From an uncultured Bacilli bacterium (GTDB lineage: Bacteria > Bacillota_I > Bacilli_A > RFN20 > CAG-631), in contig CAKPXF010000003.1 of the NCBI GenBank assembly GCA_934201705.1, positions 69,689 to 133,688 of the forward strand: a stretch of DNA of 64,000 bases. Direction: 5' to 3'. The notes under the pieces are model-generated. The model ran no database searches. It saw nothing but the letters and a program-made list of their open reading frames with translations, and was not told where the DNA came from. Position 1 is the first letter of the stretch, and the number at the start of each line of letters is the position of its first letter. The position numbers and the translations under genes are program-made. Shown piece after piece: positions 1 through 9,210 of the stretch.

Positions 1-202
1 AATGGGCTGTTCCCCATGGAATCTTTTTATATTTACCATTTATTTTTATTTTATTTATGCAATCAAAATGGCCAAAATTACAAACAATATAACAAGACTT
101 AAAAGCAAATTCTTTTTTATATAAAAGAACCACCTTCATTTTGTTTTTTAAAGTTATCGTATATGTTGTTTCTAATATTTCTTTATAAAATGTTTTCTTC
201 AT
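1..202 (-). CDS. yfmH: M16 family peptidase, YfmH-like (partial, cut by window edge)
   Basis: An open frame starts with ATG at 202 and runs off the left edge, giving 67 residues. It ends in KKIPWGTAH, which matches the point just before and at the first His of the HxxEH zinc motif in M16 peptidases (typically DGTAHFLEH). The start overlaps the stop of the preceding yfmF-like gene (ATGA type), so the two are translationally coupled. In Bacillus the YfmF/YfmH pair lies near the FtsK/SpoIIIE gene and is linked to EF-P 5-aminopentanol modification; this pair has the same neighbourhood. Family assignment rests on the short N-terminus plus context. The zinc site itself lies outside the window, so activity cannot be judged. 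Confidence 0.72.
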   Translation of the reverse strand, partial: MKKTFYKEILETTYTITLKNKMKVVLLYKKEFAFKSCYIVCNFGHFDCINKIKINGKYKKIPWGTAH

Positions 203-1482
203 AGCATTTCCTTTGCAATTACACCATAAGTTAAGTAAGTTAATTCCTTACATACATTAATAATATCATCTTTACTAATTGATAAATATTTGTTACAAAT
301 TTCATCCAAAACAAATTCTTTATGAATGTTATGATATATTTTTATCATATTTAGTGTTTCAAATAATGTATCATCCATTCCCTTCAAATCATTTATAATC
401 ATTTTTTTTGCCATATTTATTTCATCAAGTGTTATATTACCAGCTTTTGCTAAGTTAATTTGATTTTTTACTTCATCAATTACCTTTAAGACATTATCAT
501 TTGAAACAGCCGTAGTTATTAAAAAATAACCATAATATGCTGAATATGATGATGAGATAGAATAGCAAAGGCCTTTTTCTTCTCTAATAACTTTATTAAA
601 TTTTGAACTTAAATTTCCTGATAAAATTATTTTTAAAAGACGGAAAGCATAGTTTCTTTCATCATTAAATAAAATAGGAATTCGATAAAGTATTACAAGT
701 TTAGCTTGCTTTACATCTTTATTTATAATAATTGGCTCACATTCTTTATTTAAAATTAATGAAAAAACATCTAATTTATTATTTTTGACCTTTTTATGTA
801 AATAATAATTTTTTATTATGGAAATTACATTTTTATATTTAACATCTCCAGAAACATAAATATCAAAAGGAGATTTAATTATATCTTTGTAATATTTATA
901 AATATTTTTATTATCAAAGCTTTCAATTACATTATAATCTCCTGTTTTAAATGCACAAAGTGCACTTTTTTTATCATTTGATAATTTCTTTTTTATTTCA
1001 TTAATAATATACGGAAAATCATATTCTTCGTTGCTTTTAGCATCAATTAGGCAATTTTCTTTACAAATGTCAAAAATTTCTTCATTAAAGGTTTTATCAA
1101 TTATATAAGGATCATAAACGATTTCATGTAAAAGTTTTATTGCTTCTTCAAATAAAAAATGATCATTAAAAAACTTAGGATTAATAATATTGGCATAAAC
1201 ATCAAAGGCTAATAATTCGTTAACATAATTTATCTTTATTCCTATTACTCCACCATATAAGCTTTCTACCTTTTTGTTTAAAAGTTCAATACTTGGGTAA
1301 TTAGAAGAACAATTTCCTAAATACTTAGCCAAAATATTATTTGCAGAAATCTTTTCATAACTATATTTTTGCTTGTAAACTACACTAATTGTTATTGATT
1401 TAAATTTGTTACATTTGTTAATATATAAATTATTAATTTTTCCAAGTTTTACATGCTTAATTTTCTTCATATTCGTCATCAT
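199..1482 (-). CDS. yfmF: M16 peptidase-like protein, YfmF type (no zinc motif)
   Basis: This 427-residue protein has the layout of the M16 (pitrilysin) family: an N-terminal half with ANNILAKYLG and VESLYGG, and a C-terminal half with the family motif EEKGLCYSISSSYSAYYG near residue 300. No HxxEH zinc-binding motif is present in the N-terminal half. That is expected of the YfmF partner, which pairs with a catalytic YfmH. The gene overlaps the end of ftsK by up to 26 bases and the next gene by 4 bases, so the three form one operon. No Shine-Dalgarno is visible, and the start may be the Met at 1482, 1479 or 1470. The role in EF-P modification is taken from Bacillus and is an inference here. 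Confidence 0.75.
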   Translation of the reverse strand: MMTNMKKIKHVKLGKINNLYINKCNKFKSITISVVYKQKYSYEKISANNILAKYLGNCSSNYPSIELLNKKVESLYGGVIGIKINYVNELLAFDVYANIINPKFFNDHFLFEEAIKLLHEIVYDPYIIDKTFNEEIFDICKENCLIDAKSNEEYDFPYIINEIKKKLSNDKKSALCAFKTGDYNVIESFDNKNIYKYYKDIIKSPFDIYVSGDVKYKNVISIIKNYYLHKKVKNNKLDVFSLILNKECEPIIINKDVKQAKLVILYRIPILFNDERNYAFRLLKIILSGNLSSKFNKVIREEKGLCYSISSSYSAYYGYFLITTAVSNDNVLKVIDEVKNQINLAKAGNITLDEINMAKKMIINDLKGMDDTLFETLNMIKIYHNIHKEFVLDEICNKYLSISKDDIINVCKELTYLTYGVIAKEML

Positions 1483-4270
1483 CGTTTGAAACTAATACAT
1501 CTCTAGGTTTAGATCCATTTTCTGGCCCTATAATTCCTTCTTCTTCAAGCATATCTATAAATCTTGCGGCCTTTTGATAGCCAATTCCAAATTTTCTTTG
1601 TAAATATGATGTTGAAGCTTTTTGCTCTGTTATTACTAAATCCTTTACTTGATTATATAAATCATCATTTGTTGAATCATTGTCTTGCTGTTGGCTTACC
1701 ATGTATTTAAGTTTTTCTTCATCTTGAATTTCTTGTTCGCTTCTTAAATCCATAAATTTTGGATCATATTGTGGAGGAAGTTGATTTTTACAAAATTCAA
1801 CAACATCATCAATTTCCTTATCAGACACATAAACACCTTGAACTCTTCTTAAACCAGTAAAATCTGGAGTTATTAAAAGCATATCCCCATTATTTAATAG
1901 TTTTTCAGCACCACCACAATCAATAACTGTTCTTGAGTCAACAAGTGATGATAACCTAAATGTCATACGGCATGGTAAATTTGCTTTAATACTGCCCGAT
2001 ATTATATTTACATCTGGTCTTTGTGTTGAAAGAACTAAGTGAATACCAGCTGCTCGTCCAAGTTGTGCAAGCTTTTGAATTTTTTCTTCAACTATATTTT
2101 TGCTCTTGCAAAGCATAAGCTCAGCAAATTCATCAACAACTAAAATAATAAATGGCATTTTTTCCTTTTTTTCAAGTTCCATTTTTTCATTATACGAAGC
2201 AATATTCTTTACACCAACAGCTGAAAAATAGGTAAATCTTCTATCCATTTCCAAGCATAGTTTTTCAAGAGCAACACGTGCTTTTTCACTATCAGTGATA
2301 ATTGGACATAAAAGATGTGGAATGTCTTTATAAAATAACATTTCAACCTTTTTTGGGTCAACCATAATAAAGCGGACTTCATTTGGCTTATAATTCATTA
2401 ACAAACTTAATATTATTGAATTAGCACAAACTGATTTTCCTGAGTTAGTGGCTCCACATATTAAACAATGTGGCATATTACAAATTGCAAATGATAATGG
2501 CGTACCTGTAATATCTTTACCGATTGGTACATAAAGTTTTTCTTTTTTCTTTGGCATTGTCATGATAACTTCTTTTAAGCCAACCATTGCTCTATGAACG
2601 TTAGGAATTTCAATACCTATTGCTGCTTTACCTGGAATTGGAGATTCAATACGAACTGAACTAACTCCTAATGCTAATTTAAAATCTTCTTGCAAATTAG
2701 TAAAGGAATTCACTCTTACACCTGGGGCTAATGCTATTTCAAAACGAGTTACTGATGGTCCTATAACATAAGCATTTATTGTAGCATTAACATTTAATTC
2801 ATGCATTTTTTCAAGTAAAATTCCAGCTTTTTCTCTTGCAATTTCTTCGTTTAAATCATTTGTACCATCAGATGAATAATCCTTTAATAAATATAGAGGA
2901 GGAAGTTCATAATTAGATACATCCATTGTTTTATTCTTTGTTTCGTTATTTAATAAAGTTGTACTTGTTTCATCTATAGTTGTATTTAAATTGTTATTTA
3001 AAACAAAAGTGTTATTATCTTGTTTATCAAAGCTTATTTGTGATTTTACATAATCCTTTCTATCATTCATATCATATGGATTTTTATTTACTTCGATATT
3101 CACATTATCTTGTTTATCAAAACTTATTTGTGATTTCACATAATCTTTTCTATCATTCATATCATATGGATTTTTATTTACTTCAATATTCACATTATCT
3201 TGTTTATCAAAGTTTATTTGTGATTTTACATAATCTTTTCTATCATTCATATCATATATGTTATTTTTATGCATTGAATTTTCAATTTCATTAAAATCAT
3301 CCATATATAAATCATTTAATTTGTTATTTTTTTCAACAATAATATTTTCATCATTCAATTTATTATTTTTATTATAAATTTCATCATCAAAAGTATTAAG
3401 CATACTCTCAAGTCTAGTTCTTCCAACTTGACTTTTATTATTATAATTATAGTTTTTCCCTTGAATATCAATAGTAGTATCTTCAATTAAATTATCACTA
3501 TTATTTTTTGAATTTTTATTAGATTTTATAGATTCTTCTTCATCATACAAATTGTAAGATTTTATTTCATCATCCTTTTTATTTTTCATATTATTTTTTT
3601 CTTCCTGTAGCTTTTGTTTTTCAATGACTTTTTGTCTTTTAATTGCTCTTTTTTCTTTGTTTTTAGCATTAACTTTTTTGCACCATTTAATAAATCTTTT
3701 GATAAATGGACATAAAAATATAAATAATGCTCCAAATAACATTATTGTACTTATTGCAATAGTTATTGTTGAATTCTTATTAGTAATTGAATTTAATAAC
3801 CCATAAACCATATAGCCTATCATGCCACCGCCAAGTTGCATTATGCTTTCTCTATCATTTGCTAAAATAAAACTATAATTTGTTTTAAAAACGCCATTCT
3901 CTTTACCAATATACTTATCAAAGCAATTAGAAAATGTCATTTCTGCATTTACTTTTGTTGAGGTAGCTAAGGATAGCAAAAACAATAGCATAATTACTAA
4001 TAAAACATATTGAATAACACTAAATGCTATCCTATACTTTTTAAAAAGCAATAAAAAGAGTCCTACTATTAATAGAATTAACAATGCAATATAAGAAAAA
4101 GATCCAAATAAAAATGTCAGTGGCAGACCTAAAATACTTCCCATATGCCCTGATGTAAAACATAGAATACTATAAACTATTAAAAACAAACCAATTAATC
4201 TTAAAAGAGATTCATGTTGCTCATCATTAATCTCAACATTTTGGTTCATGTTGCTTCTTTTTTCTTTCAT
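1457..4270 (-). CDS. ftsK: DNA translocase FtsK/SpoIIIE
   Basis: A membrane-anchored hexameric ATPase that pumps DNA through the closing division septum. The N-terminal ~195 residues hold four or five hydrophobic segments. Next comes a long Asn/Lys/Asp-rich linker (~200-460) with an in-frame 30-residue repeat. The motor domain follows, with Walker A GATNSGKSV near 605 and Walker B ILVVDEFAEL near 707. A C-terminal winged-helix gamma domain (ASTSYLQRKFGIGYQKAARF) reads KOPS/SRS-type sites. The ATG at 4270 is chosen because AAGGTGA lies at good spacing; an in-frame GTG at 4279 falls inside that Shine-Dalgarno. About 937 residues, normal for the family. First gene of the ftsK-yfmF-yfmH unit. Confidence 0.96.
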   Translation of the reverse strand: MKEKRSNMNQNVEINDEQHESLLRLIGLFLIVYSILCFTSGHMGSILGLPLTFLFGSFSYIALLILLIVGLFLLLFKKYRIAFSVIQYVLLVIMLLFLLSLATSTKVNAEMTFSNCFDKYIGKENGVFKTNYSFILANDRESIMQLGGGMIGYMVYGLLNSITNKNSTITIAISTIMLFGALFIFLCPFIKRFIKWCKKVNAKNKEKRAIKRQKVIEKQKLQEEKNNMKNKKDDEIKSYNLYDEEESIKSNKNSKNNSDNLIEDTTIDIQGKNYNYNNKSQVGRTRLESMLNTFDDEIYNKNNKLNDENIIVEKNNKLNDLYMDDFNEIENSMHKNNIYDMNDRKDYVKSQINFDKQDNVNIEVNKNPYDMNDRKDYVKSQISFDKQDNVNIEVNKNPYDMNDRKDYVKSQISFDKQDNNTFVLNNNLNTTIDETSTTLLNNETKNKTMDVSNYELPPLYLLKDYSSDGTNDLNEEIAREKAGILLEKMHELNVNATINAYVIGPSVTRFEIALAPGVRVNSFTNLQEDFKLALGVSSVRIESPIPGKAAIGIEIPNVHRAMVGLKEVIMTMPKKKEKLYVPIGKDITGTPLSFAICNMPHCLICGATNSGKSVCANSIILSLLMNYKPNEVRFIMVDPKKVEMLFYKDIPHLLCPIITDSEKARVALEKLCLEMDRRFTYFSAVGVKNIASYNEKMELEKKEKMPFIILVVDEFAELMLCKSKNIVEEKIQKLAQLGRAAGIHLVLSTQRPDVNIISGSIKANLPCRMTFRLSSLVDSRTVIDCGGAEKLLNNGDMLLITPDFTGLRRVQGVYVSDKEIDDVVEFCKNQLPPQYDPKFMDLRSEQEIQDEEKLKYMVSQQQDNDSTNDDLYNQVKDLVITEQKASTSYLQRKFGIGYQKAARFIDMLEEEGIIGPENGSKPRDVLVSNDDDEYEEN
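3014..3258 (-). repeat. Three tandem 90-bp repeats inside ftsK
   Basis: The same 90-bp unit begins at 3014, 3104 and 3194, with the last copy diverging after about 3258. Each unit encodes 30 residues (core YDMNDRKDYVKSQ, then FDKQDN), so copy-number changes keep the frame. Copies differ by only a few bases, which points to recent duplication. The repeats lie in the low-complexity linker between the membrane and motor domains. Confidence 0.93.
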
Positions 4271-4299
4271 ATCGCTCACCTTATTACTTCTTCTTATTT

Positions 4300-4305
4300 A
4301 TTATA
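4300..4305 (-). promoter_or_regulatory. Candidate -10 box for the ftsK operon
   Basis: TATAAT on the minus strand, 30 bases upstream of the chosen ftsK ATG and just downstream of the dnaJ terminator. No convincing -35 box is seen at 16-18 bp, so the call is weak. Confidence 0.35.
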
Positions 4306-4334
4306 ACATTTTTACTATAAAAATAAATATTTTT

Positions 4335-4382
4335 AATAAAAATAAAAAGAGTTCTTTAAACCACAATGGTTTAAAAAAACTC
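4335..4382 (-). terminator. Rho-independent terminator after dnaJ
   Basis: Inverted repeat with arms 4349-4363 and 4367-4382 (TTTAAACCA/TGGTTTAAA core). On the minus strand it is followed by a T-rich run. It closes the hrcA-grpE-dnaK-dnaJ operon. Confidence 0.85.
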
Positions 4383-4401
4383 AATTTTATATTAGATTAT
4401 T

Positions 4402-5556
4402 CTAGATTTTATATTTTCTTCTTACACTTGCTGTATAGGCTTCCGTTGGCCTGTTTTTACCAGTAAGTTCTGTTTGTCTTAAAGCTTCATACATTGCTTT
4501 TTCTTCACGTGATAATGATGTTGGGGTAACAATTGATAAATGTACAATTTCATCACCATATGAATCAGAATTAACAACTTTAAAGCCTTTATTTTTAATT
4601 TTTACTAAATCACCATTTTGTGCACCTGCTTTAACAATAATTGTTTCAACGCCATAAATTGTTGGAACTGTTAAAGTTGCCCCTAAAACTGCATCAAGAG
4701 GAGAAATTGGAAGTTCAATATGAACATTATTACCATCACGTTTAAATGTTGTTGAAATTTCAACTCTTACTTCAATATATAAGTCACCACATTCTCCACC
4801 ATTTAAGCCTGGTTGGCCTTTGCCTTGAAGACGTAATTGACGACCACTACTAATTCCTTGAGGAATCTTTAATTCATAGTTTTCTTTTACCTTTTCATAT
4901 CCTGTACCATTGCAGCATGAGCAACGATTTTTAATTACCTTGCCTGTACCATTACAATCAGGACATACTCTTTCAGTAACCATTTGCCCAAATAATGATT
5001 GTTGAGTTACACGGACTCTACCAGTACCACGACATTTACTACATGTTGTTATGTCACTACTTGACATAGCGCCAGTACCATGGCATTGATGACAAACCTT
5101 ATAATATGTTAAAGGAATAGTTTTTGTAACGCCATTAACTGATTCCATAAAAGAAATATTTAATGATGAATAAGTATCTTCACCTCTCATTGGACCAGTT
5201 TTTGCAGATTGTCTACTGCTTTGACGAGCTCCTCCGCCAAAGAATTGAGCAAATATATCACCTAAATCAGAAAAATCAGCGGCACCATTAAAGCCGCCAC
5301 CAGCGCCTTGATTAAATCCACCTGCTTGTGGATCCACACCAGCCCAACCAAATTGGTCATATTTAGCTTTTTTATCTGCATCTGACAAAATATCATATGC
5401 TTCTTGTACTTCTTTAAATTTATCAGCAGCTCCTGGCTCATGATTTAAATCTGGATGGTATTTTTTAGCAAGGCGACGATAAGCTTGCTTTATTTCGTCA
5501 GCACTAGCGTTTTTATTTATCTCTAATGTTTCATAAACATCTCTTTTTTCGGCCAT
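4402..5556 (-). CDS. dnaJ: Chaperone protein DnaJ (Hsp40)
   Basis: Co-chaperone that stimulates DnaK ATPase activity and delivers substrates. The J domain is at residues 1-70 with the HPD motif (KKYHPDLN). A Gly/Phe-rich region follows, then four CxxCxGxG zinc repeats (CHQCHGTGA, CSKCRGTGR, CPDCNGTGK, CSCCNGTGY), then the C-terminal substrate-binding domains. The start is the ATG at 5556 (MAEKRD), which sits 8 bases after AAAGGAG; an upstream TTG in frame would place the ribosome site inside the coding region. Length 384 residues, normal. Last gene of the CIRCE-controlled heat-shock operon. A strong hairpin lies between it and dnaK. Confidence 0.97.
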   Translation of the reverse strand: MAEKRDVYETLEINKNASADEIKQAYRRLAKKYHPDLNHEPGAADKFKEVQEAYDILSDADKKAKYDQFGWAGVDPQAGGFNQGAGGGFNGAADFSDLGDIFAQFFGGGARQSSRQSAKTGPMRGEDTYSSLNISFMESVNGVTKTIPLTYYKVCHQCHGTGAMSSSDITTCSKCRGTGRVRVTQQSLFGQMVTERVCPDCNGTGKVIKNRCSCCNGTGYEKVKENYELKIPQGISSGRQLRLQGKGQPGLNGGECGDLYIEVRVEISTTFKRDGNNVHIELPISPLDAVLGATLTVPTIYGVETIIVKAGAQNGDLVKIKNKGFKVVNSDSYGDEIVHLSIVTPTSLSREEKAMYEALRQTELTGKNRPTEAYTASVRRKYKI

Positions 5557-5581
5557 ATACATATCTCCTTTATACAAATTC

Positions 5582-5608
5582 AGGAGTGTAGAAAATTCCT
5601 ACACTCCT
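5582..5608 (-). promoter_or_regulatory. dnaK-dnaJ intergenic hairpin without T-tract
   Basis: Perfect 10-bp inverted repeat AGGAGTGTAG/CTACACTCCT with a 7-base loop, just before the dnaJ Shine-Dalgarno. No T-run follows on either strand, so it is unlikely to be an intrinsic terminator. An mRNA-processing or stability element that sets the DnaK:DnaJ ratio is a plausible inference. Confidence 0.6.
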
Positions 5609-5628
5609 AGTTATCTTCTTTAAATTAA

Positions 5629-7458
5629 TTAAGCATTGATTGGTCCATCATCTTGTGGATTATTGTTATTTTGTCCATTCGAATCAGAATTTGGTGCTTG
5701 ATAGCCTGCTCCTGCTTGTTGAGCTGCTTGTTCATATTTAGCAAACTTTTGTTCATATTCAGGAAGTTTGTTCTTTAATTCTTCAACTGGAAGGTTATTG
5801 ATATCATTTCTTAAATCAGCAATATCAGCCTTTAATTGATTAGTTACATCTTCACTTACTTTATCGCCAACTTCAGCCATTCTTTGCTCCATAGAGTTGA
5901 TGTAAGATTCAGCTTTATTCTTTGTTTCAGCTTCATCACGTCTCTTATCATCATCAGCCTTGTGAGCTTCTGCTTCTTTAACCATCTTATCAATTTCATC
6001 CTTGCTTAATCCACTTGATCCAGTAATTGTAATTGATTGCTCTTGGTTAGTATCTAAATCCTTAGCCTTAACTGCAACGATACCATTAGCATCGATATTA
6101 AATGTAACTTCAATACGTGGAGTTCCACGACGTGCTGGTCTAATACCTGTTAATTGGAAGTGACCAAGTAATTTGTTATCTCTAGCCATTTGTCTTTCAC
6201 CTTGATATACTTGAATATCAACAGCTGGTTGATTATCTTCTGCAGTAGAGAATACTTGTGATTTAGTTGTAGGAATTGTTGTATTTCTAGGAATTAAAAC
6301 AGTCATAACTCCACCTAATGTTTCAATACCAAGTGATAATGGAGTAACATCTAGTAATAATACATCCTTAACATCTCCTCTTAAAATACCGCCTTGAATT
6401 GCAGCACCAATTGATACAGATTCATCTGGGTTAATTGATTTATTTGGTTCTTTTCCTAATAAACGTTTAACTGAATCTACAACAGCTGGCATACGAGTTG
6501 AACCACCAACTAGCAAGATTTCATCAATTTGAGATGGATTTAGTCCAGCATCAGCTAATGCCTTCTTAACTGGAGCTTCTGTTCTATCAAGTAAGTTTTG
6601 AGTCATAGCTTGGAATTTAGCTCTTGTTAACTTTCTTTCAAAGTTATATGGACCTTCAGCAGTCATTGCCAAGAATGGTAGCATAATTGTAGTTTCAACC
6701 ATTCCTGATAATTCAATTTTAGCTTTTTCTGCAGCATCTTTTAGACGTTGCATAGCCATCTTATCATTCTTTAAATCAAGACCTTTTTCAATCATGATTT
6801 CATCTAAAATCCATTTAGAAATAGCATTATCCCAGTCATCACCACCAAGGTTAGAATCACCGGCAGTAGAAATTACTTCGAATGTGCCATCACCAATATC
6901 TAGGATAGATACATCAAATGTACCACCACCTAAATCGTATACTAATACTTTTTCATTTGATTTATTTTCCATACCATAAGCAAGTGCTGCAGCTGTAGGT
7001 TCTGAAATAATTCTTACAACATCAAGGCCAGCAATTACACCAGCATCTTTTGTTGCTTGTCTTTGTGCATCATTGAAATATGCTGGAACTGTAATAACAG
7101 CCTTTTCAATTTTGCATCCTAAATTATCTTCTGCATACTTTTTCATATATGCTAAAATCTTAGCACTAACTTCTTGTGGAGTTAAATCCTTATTAATACA
7201 TGAAATGTGAACCTTTTGGCTTGTTCCCATTTTTCTTTTAATTGAATAAACTGTATCTGGGTTAGTAACCATTTGACGCTTTGCAGCATCACCAACGATT
7301 TCTTCACCATTAGCTTTAAATGCAACAACTGATGGAGTAGTATTCTTTCCTTCTGGATTTGGAATTACTTTCCATTTACCATCTGCTTGCATATAAGATA
7401 CAACTGAGTTTGTAGTACCTAAATCGATACCGATAATTACATTATTATTGTTAGCCAT
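5629..7458 (-). CDS. dnaK: Chaperone protein DnaK (Hsp70)
   Basis: ATP-dependent cytosolic chaperone working with DnaJ and GrpE. The nucleotide-binding domain (about 1-360) shows IGIDLGTTNS at the start, VYDLGGGTFDVSILD and LVGGSTRMPAV. The linker DVLLLDVTPLSLGIETLGG leads into the substrate-binding domain and a helical lid ending in a Gln/Asn/Gly-rich tail. 609 residues is normal for Bacillota. The N-terminal ATPase region has the shorter Gram-positive form. AGGAGGAAAATATT precedes the ATG. Third gene of the HrcA regulon operon, 24 bases after grpE. Confidence 0.98.
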   Translation of the reverse strand: MANNNNVIIGIDLGTTNSVVSYMQADGKWKVIPNPEGKNTTPSVVAFKANGEEIVGDAAKRQMVTNPDTVYSIKRKMGTSQKVHISCINKDLTPQEVSAKILAYMKKYAEDNLGCKIEKAVITVPAYFNDAQRQATKDAGVIAGLDVVRIISEPTAAALAYGMENKSNEKVLVYDLGGGTFDVSILDIGDGTFEVISTAGDSNLGGDDWDNAISKWILDEIMIEKGLDLKNDKMAMQRLKDAAEKAKIELSGMVETTIMLPFLAMTAEGPYNFERKLTRAKFQAMTQNLLDRTEAPVKKALADAGLNPSQIDEILLVGGSTRMPAVVDSVKRLLGKEPNKSINPDESVSIGAAIQGGILRGDVKDVLLLDVTPLSLGIETLGGVMTVLIPRNTTIPTTKSQVFSTAEDNQPAVDIQVYQGERQMARDNKLLGHFQLTGIRPARRGTPRIEVTFNIDANGIVAVKAKDLDTNQEQSITITGSSGLSKDEIDKMVKEAEAHKADDDKRRDEAETKNKAESYINSMEQRMAEVGDKVSEDVTNQLKADIADLRNDINNLPVEELKNKLPEYEQKFAKYEQAAQQAGAGYQAPNSDSNGQNNNNPQDDGPINA

Positions 7459-7482
7459 AATATTTTCCTCCTAGCATGAAGC

Positions 7483-8103
7483 CTACGCTTCTGCTTTATC
7501 TTCACTTTCATTTTTTACTTCTTTATTTTCTTCATTTTCATCTTTATTAGCTTCCTTTAATTTTCCAACAATTACTGTTGTAGGTCTAATTAGACGATCA
7601 TGAATTTTGTAACCTTTACGAACAACTTTAGTTACTGTATCTACCAAAGATGGATCATCAACAACTTGTGTATCCATTGCACTATGTATTGTATGATCGA
7701 ATTTATCTTTAATATTAACTTTTATTTCACTTACACCTTCGCTTTCAAGTGCTTGAACCATTTGACGATATACCATATCAAAGCCTTGAACATATGCTTG
7801 TACTTCTGGTGGTAAATGATCGCTTGCTTCAATCACTGTTGAAAACATTTCAAAACTTGGAATCAATTTTTCAGCAAGGTTTTGTGAGGCATACTTTAAT
7901 GCTTGATGATATTCCTTATCATATTGCTTTCTTTGATTATCAAGATCAGCAATTGCACGATAATATTTATCTTTATACATTTCAAGTTGCTTTTTTAATT
8001 CTTCAACTTCATTTGTCTTTGAAATTTCTTCCTTTTTTTCTTTTTTTTCTTCTTTTTTATCTTTATGCTTCATAGAAGATTCTTTTTCATTAACTTCGCT
8101 CAT
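7483..8103 (-). CDS. grpE: Nucleotide exchange factor GrpE
   Basis: Releases ADP from DnaK. The N-terminal ~45 residues are Lys/Glu-rich and low complexity. A long coiled-coil dimerisation helix follows (DKYYRAIADLDNQRKQYDKE), then the C-terminal beta domain with the family signature (KVVRKGYKIHDRLIRPTTV). 206 residues, normal. The ATG directly abuts the hrcA stop, with AAAGGAGG inside the hrcA 3' end. Both termini are rich in charged residues, typical of this AT-rich genome. Confidence 0.96.
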   Translation of the reverse strand: MSEVNEKESSMKHKDKKEEKKEKKEEISKTNEVEELKKQLEMYKDKYYRAIADLDNQRKQYDKEYHQALKYASQNLAEKLIPSFEMFSTVIEASDHLPPEVQAYVQGFDMVYRQMVQALESEGVSEIKVNIKDKFDHTIHSAMDTQVVDDPSLVDTVTKVVRKGYKIHDRLIRPTTVIVGKLKEANKDENEENKEVKNESEDKAEA

Positions 8104-9138
8104 CTATGATTCCTCCTTTTTATCTTTTTCTAATTCCTCAAGCTTATCGCTTAAGAACTCAAGGGCTTCAATTACTTGGTTATAATCCATTCTTGTTGGG
8201 CCGATAACGCAAACACTTCCACACTTTATATCATTTACTTTAAGCTTTGTTGAAACAATTGAGACGTCAGATAAATCATCAATTTTGTTTTCATTACCAA
8301 TACTAATATTTATTCCTTCCTCATCGCTATCAAAGCTTTTCCAAATGTTCGTATTTTCTAAAACCGAAGCAATCTTTTTAATTTTTGTTATGTCATCAAA
8401 ATCTTTTTGAGATAAAAGATTATTTTTGCCATAATAAGAAACTCTTTCTTTTGCAAATTTTAAGAATGTATTTGCAAATGCATTATATACAGATTCATAA
8501 TTTTTAATATGTTCTGATAAAACTAATTGTATACCATCTAAAACACTATCGATTTGACTTAATTGTACTCCAAATATTCTTTTATTAATAATCTTTATAC
8601 AATCTTGTAATTCTTCAATTTGTGATTCATTTGATAATGTAATTGTTTTATGTTCAACATATCCGCTATTAGTAATAAATACTACAATAGCTGTAAATGA
8701 ATTCAATGGGATTAATTCAATTTTAGCAATTGTTTCATCTTTGCTATCAGGTCCCATTACTACTGAAACCAAATTAGTCATATTAGAAATTATTTGGCAG
8801 CATTCATCAATTATTTGATCAGTATGCATAACTTTACCATTTTCATCAATGAACTTGTTTAGTCTATCCTTAATTAGATTAGCTTTATCATTAGCACTAC
8901 GTAAGTGTTCTATGTAATATCTATATCCTTTAGATGATGGTACACGCCCTGATGAAGTGTGTGGTTTTTCAATATAGCCATCTTCCTCTAAAGAAAACAT
9001 TTCATTACGTATAGTTGCACTTGAGTAGTCAAGATTATAATTATCAATTAAAGTCTGACTGCCAACAGGCTTACCTGTTTTAATAAATTCTTCAACAATT
9101 AACTTAAGTATCAAAAACCTCCTTGATAACTCTTCCAT
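8104..9138 (-). CDS. hrcA: Heat-inducible transcription repressor HrcA
   Basis: Represses class I heat-shock genes by binding CIRCE; its activity depends on GroEL in Bacillus. The N-terminal winged helix includes VGSQTLIDNYNLDYSSATIR and the recognition region EDGYIEKPHTSSGRVPSSKG. The rest is the HrcA dimerisation domain. The start at 9138 (MEELSRR) is supported by GAGG 8 bases upstream; an in-frame GTG at 9147 lies too close. 344 residues. First gene of the operon, so the repressor controls its own synthesis through the two CIRCE boxes upstream. Confidence 0.96.
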   Translation of the reverse strand: MEELSRRFLILKLIVEEFIKTGKPVGSQTLIDNYNLDYSSATIRNEMFSLEEDGYIEKPHTSSGRVPSSKGYRYYIEHLRSANDKANLIKDRLNKFIDENGKVMHTDQIIDECCQIISNMTNLVSVVMGPDSKDETIAKIELIPLNSFTAIVVFITNSGYVEHKTITLSNESQIEELQDCIKIINKRIFGVQLSQIDSVLDGIQLVLSEHIKNYESVYNAFANTFLKFAKERVSYYGKNNLLSQKDFDDITKIKKIASVLENTNIWKSFDSDEEGINISIGNENKIDDLSDVSIVSTKLKVNDIKCGSVCVIGPTRMDYNQVIEALEFLSDKLEELEKDKKEES

Positions 9139-9151
9139 TGTTTTCACCTCA

Positions 9152-9178
9152 TTAGCACTCTTCCTTTTCTAGTGCTAA
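9152..9178. promoter_or_regulatory. CIRCE operator 1
   Basis: Matches the consensus TTAGCACTC-N9-GAGTGCTAA with a single mismatch (TAGTGCTAA in the right arm). It lies between the -10 box and the hrcA start codon, where bound HrcA would block initiation. Confidence 0.95.
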
Positions 9179-9182
9179 CAAT

Positions 9183-9210
9183 ATTATACACTATTTTTTA
9201 GCACTGTCAA
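9183..9210 (-). promoter_or_regulatory. Sigma-A promoter of hrcA-grpE-dnaK-dnaJ
   Basis: Minus-strand TTGACA (9205-9210) and TATAAT (9183-9188), both perfect consensus, 16 bp apart. It is flanked by CIRCE 1 downstream and overlapped by CIRCE 2 at the -35 box. Confidence 0.93.

Noticed and set aside
199..1482. Loss of the HxxEH motif in the M16-like protein as decay
   Set aside because: The YfmF partner normally lacks the zinc motif; the catalytic site is expected in the YfmH partner.
2980..3294. Plus-strand 104-codon frame over the ftsK repeats
   Set aside because: It is the antisense shadow of the in-frame 90-bp repeats; no ribosome site or promoter.
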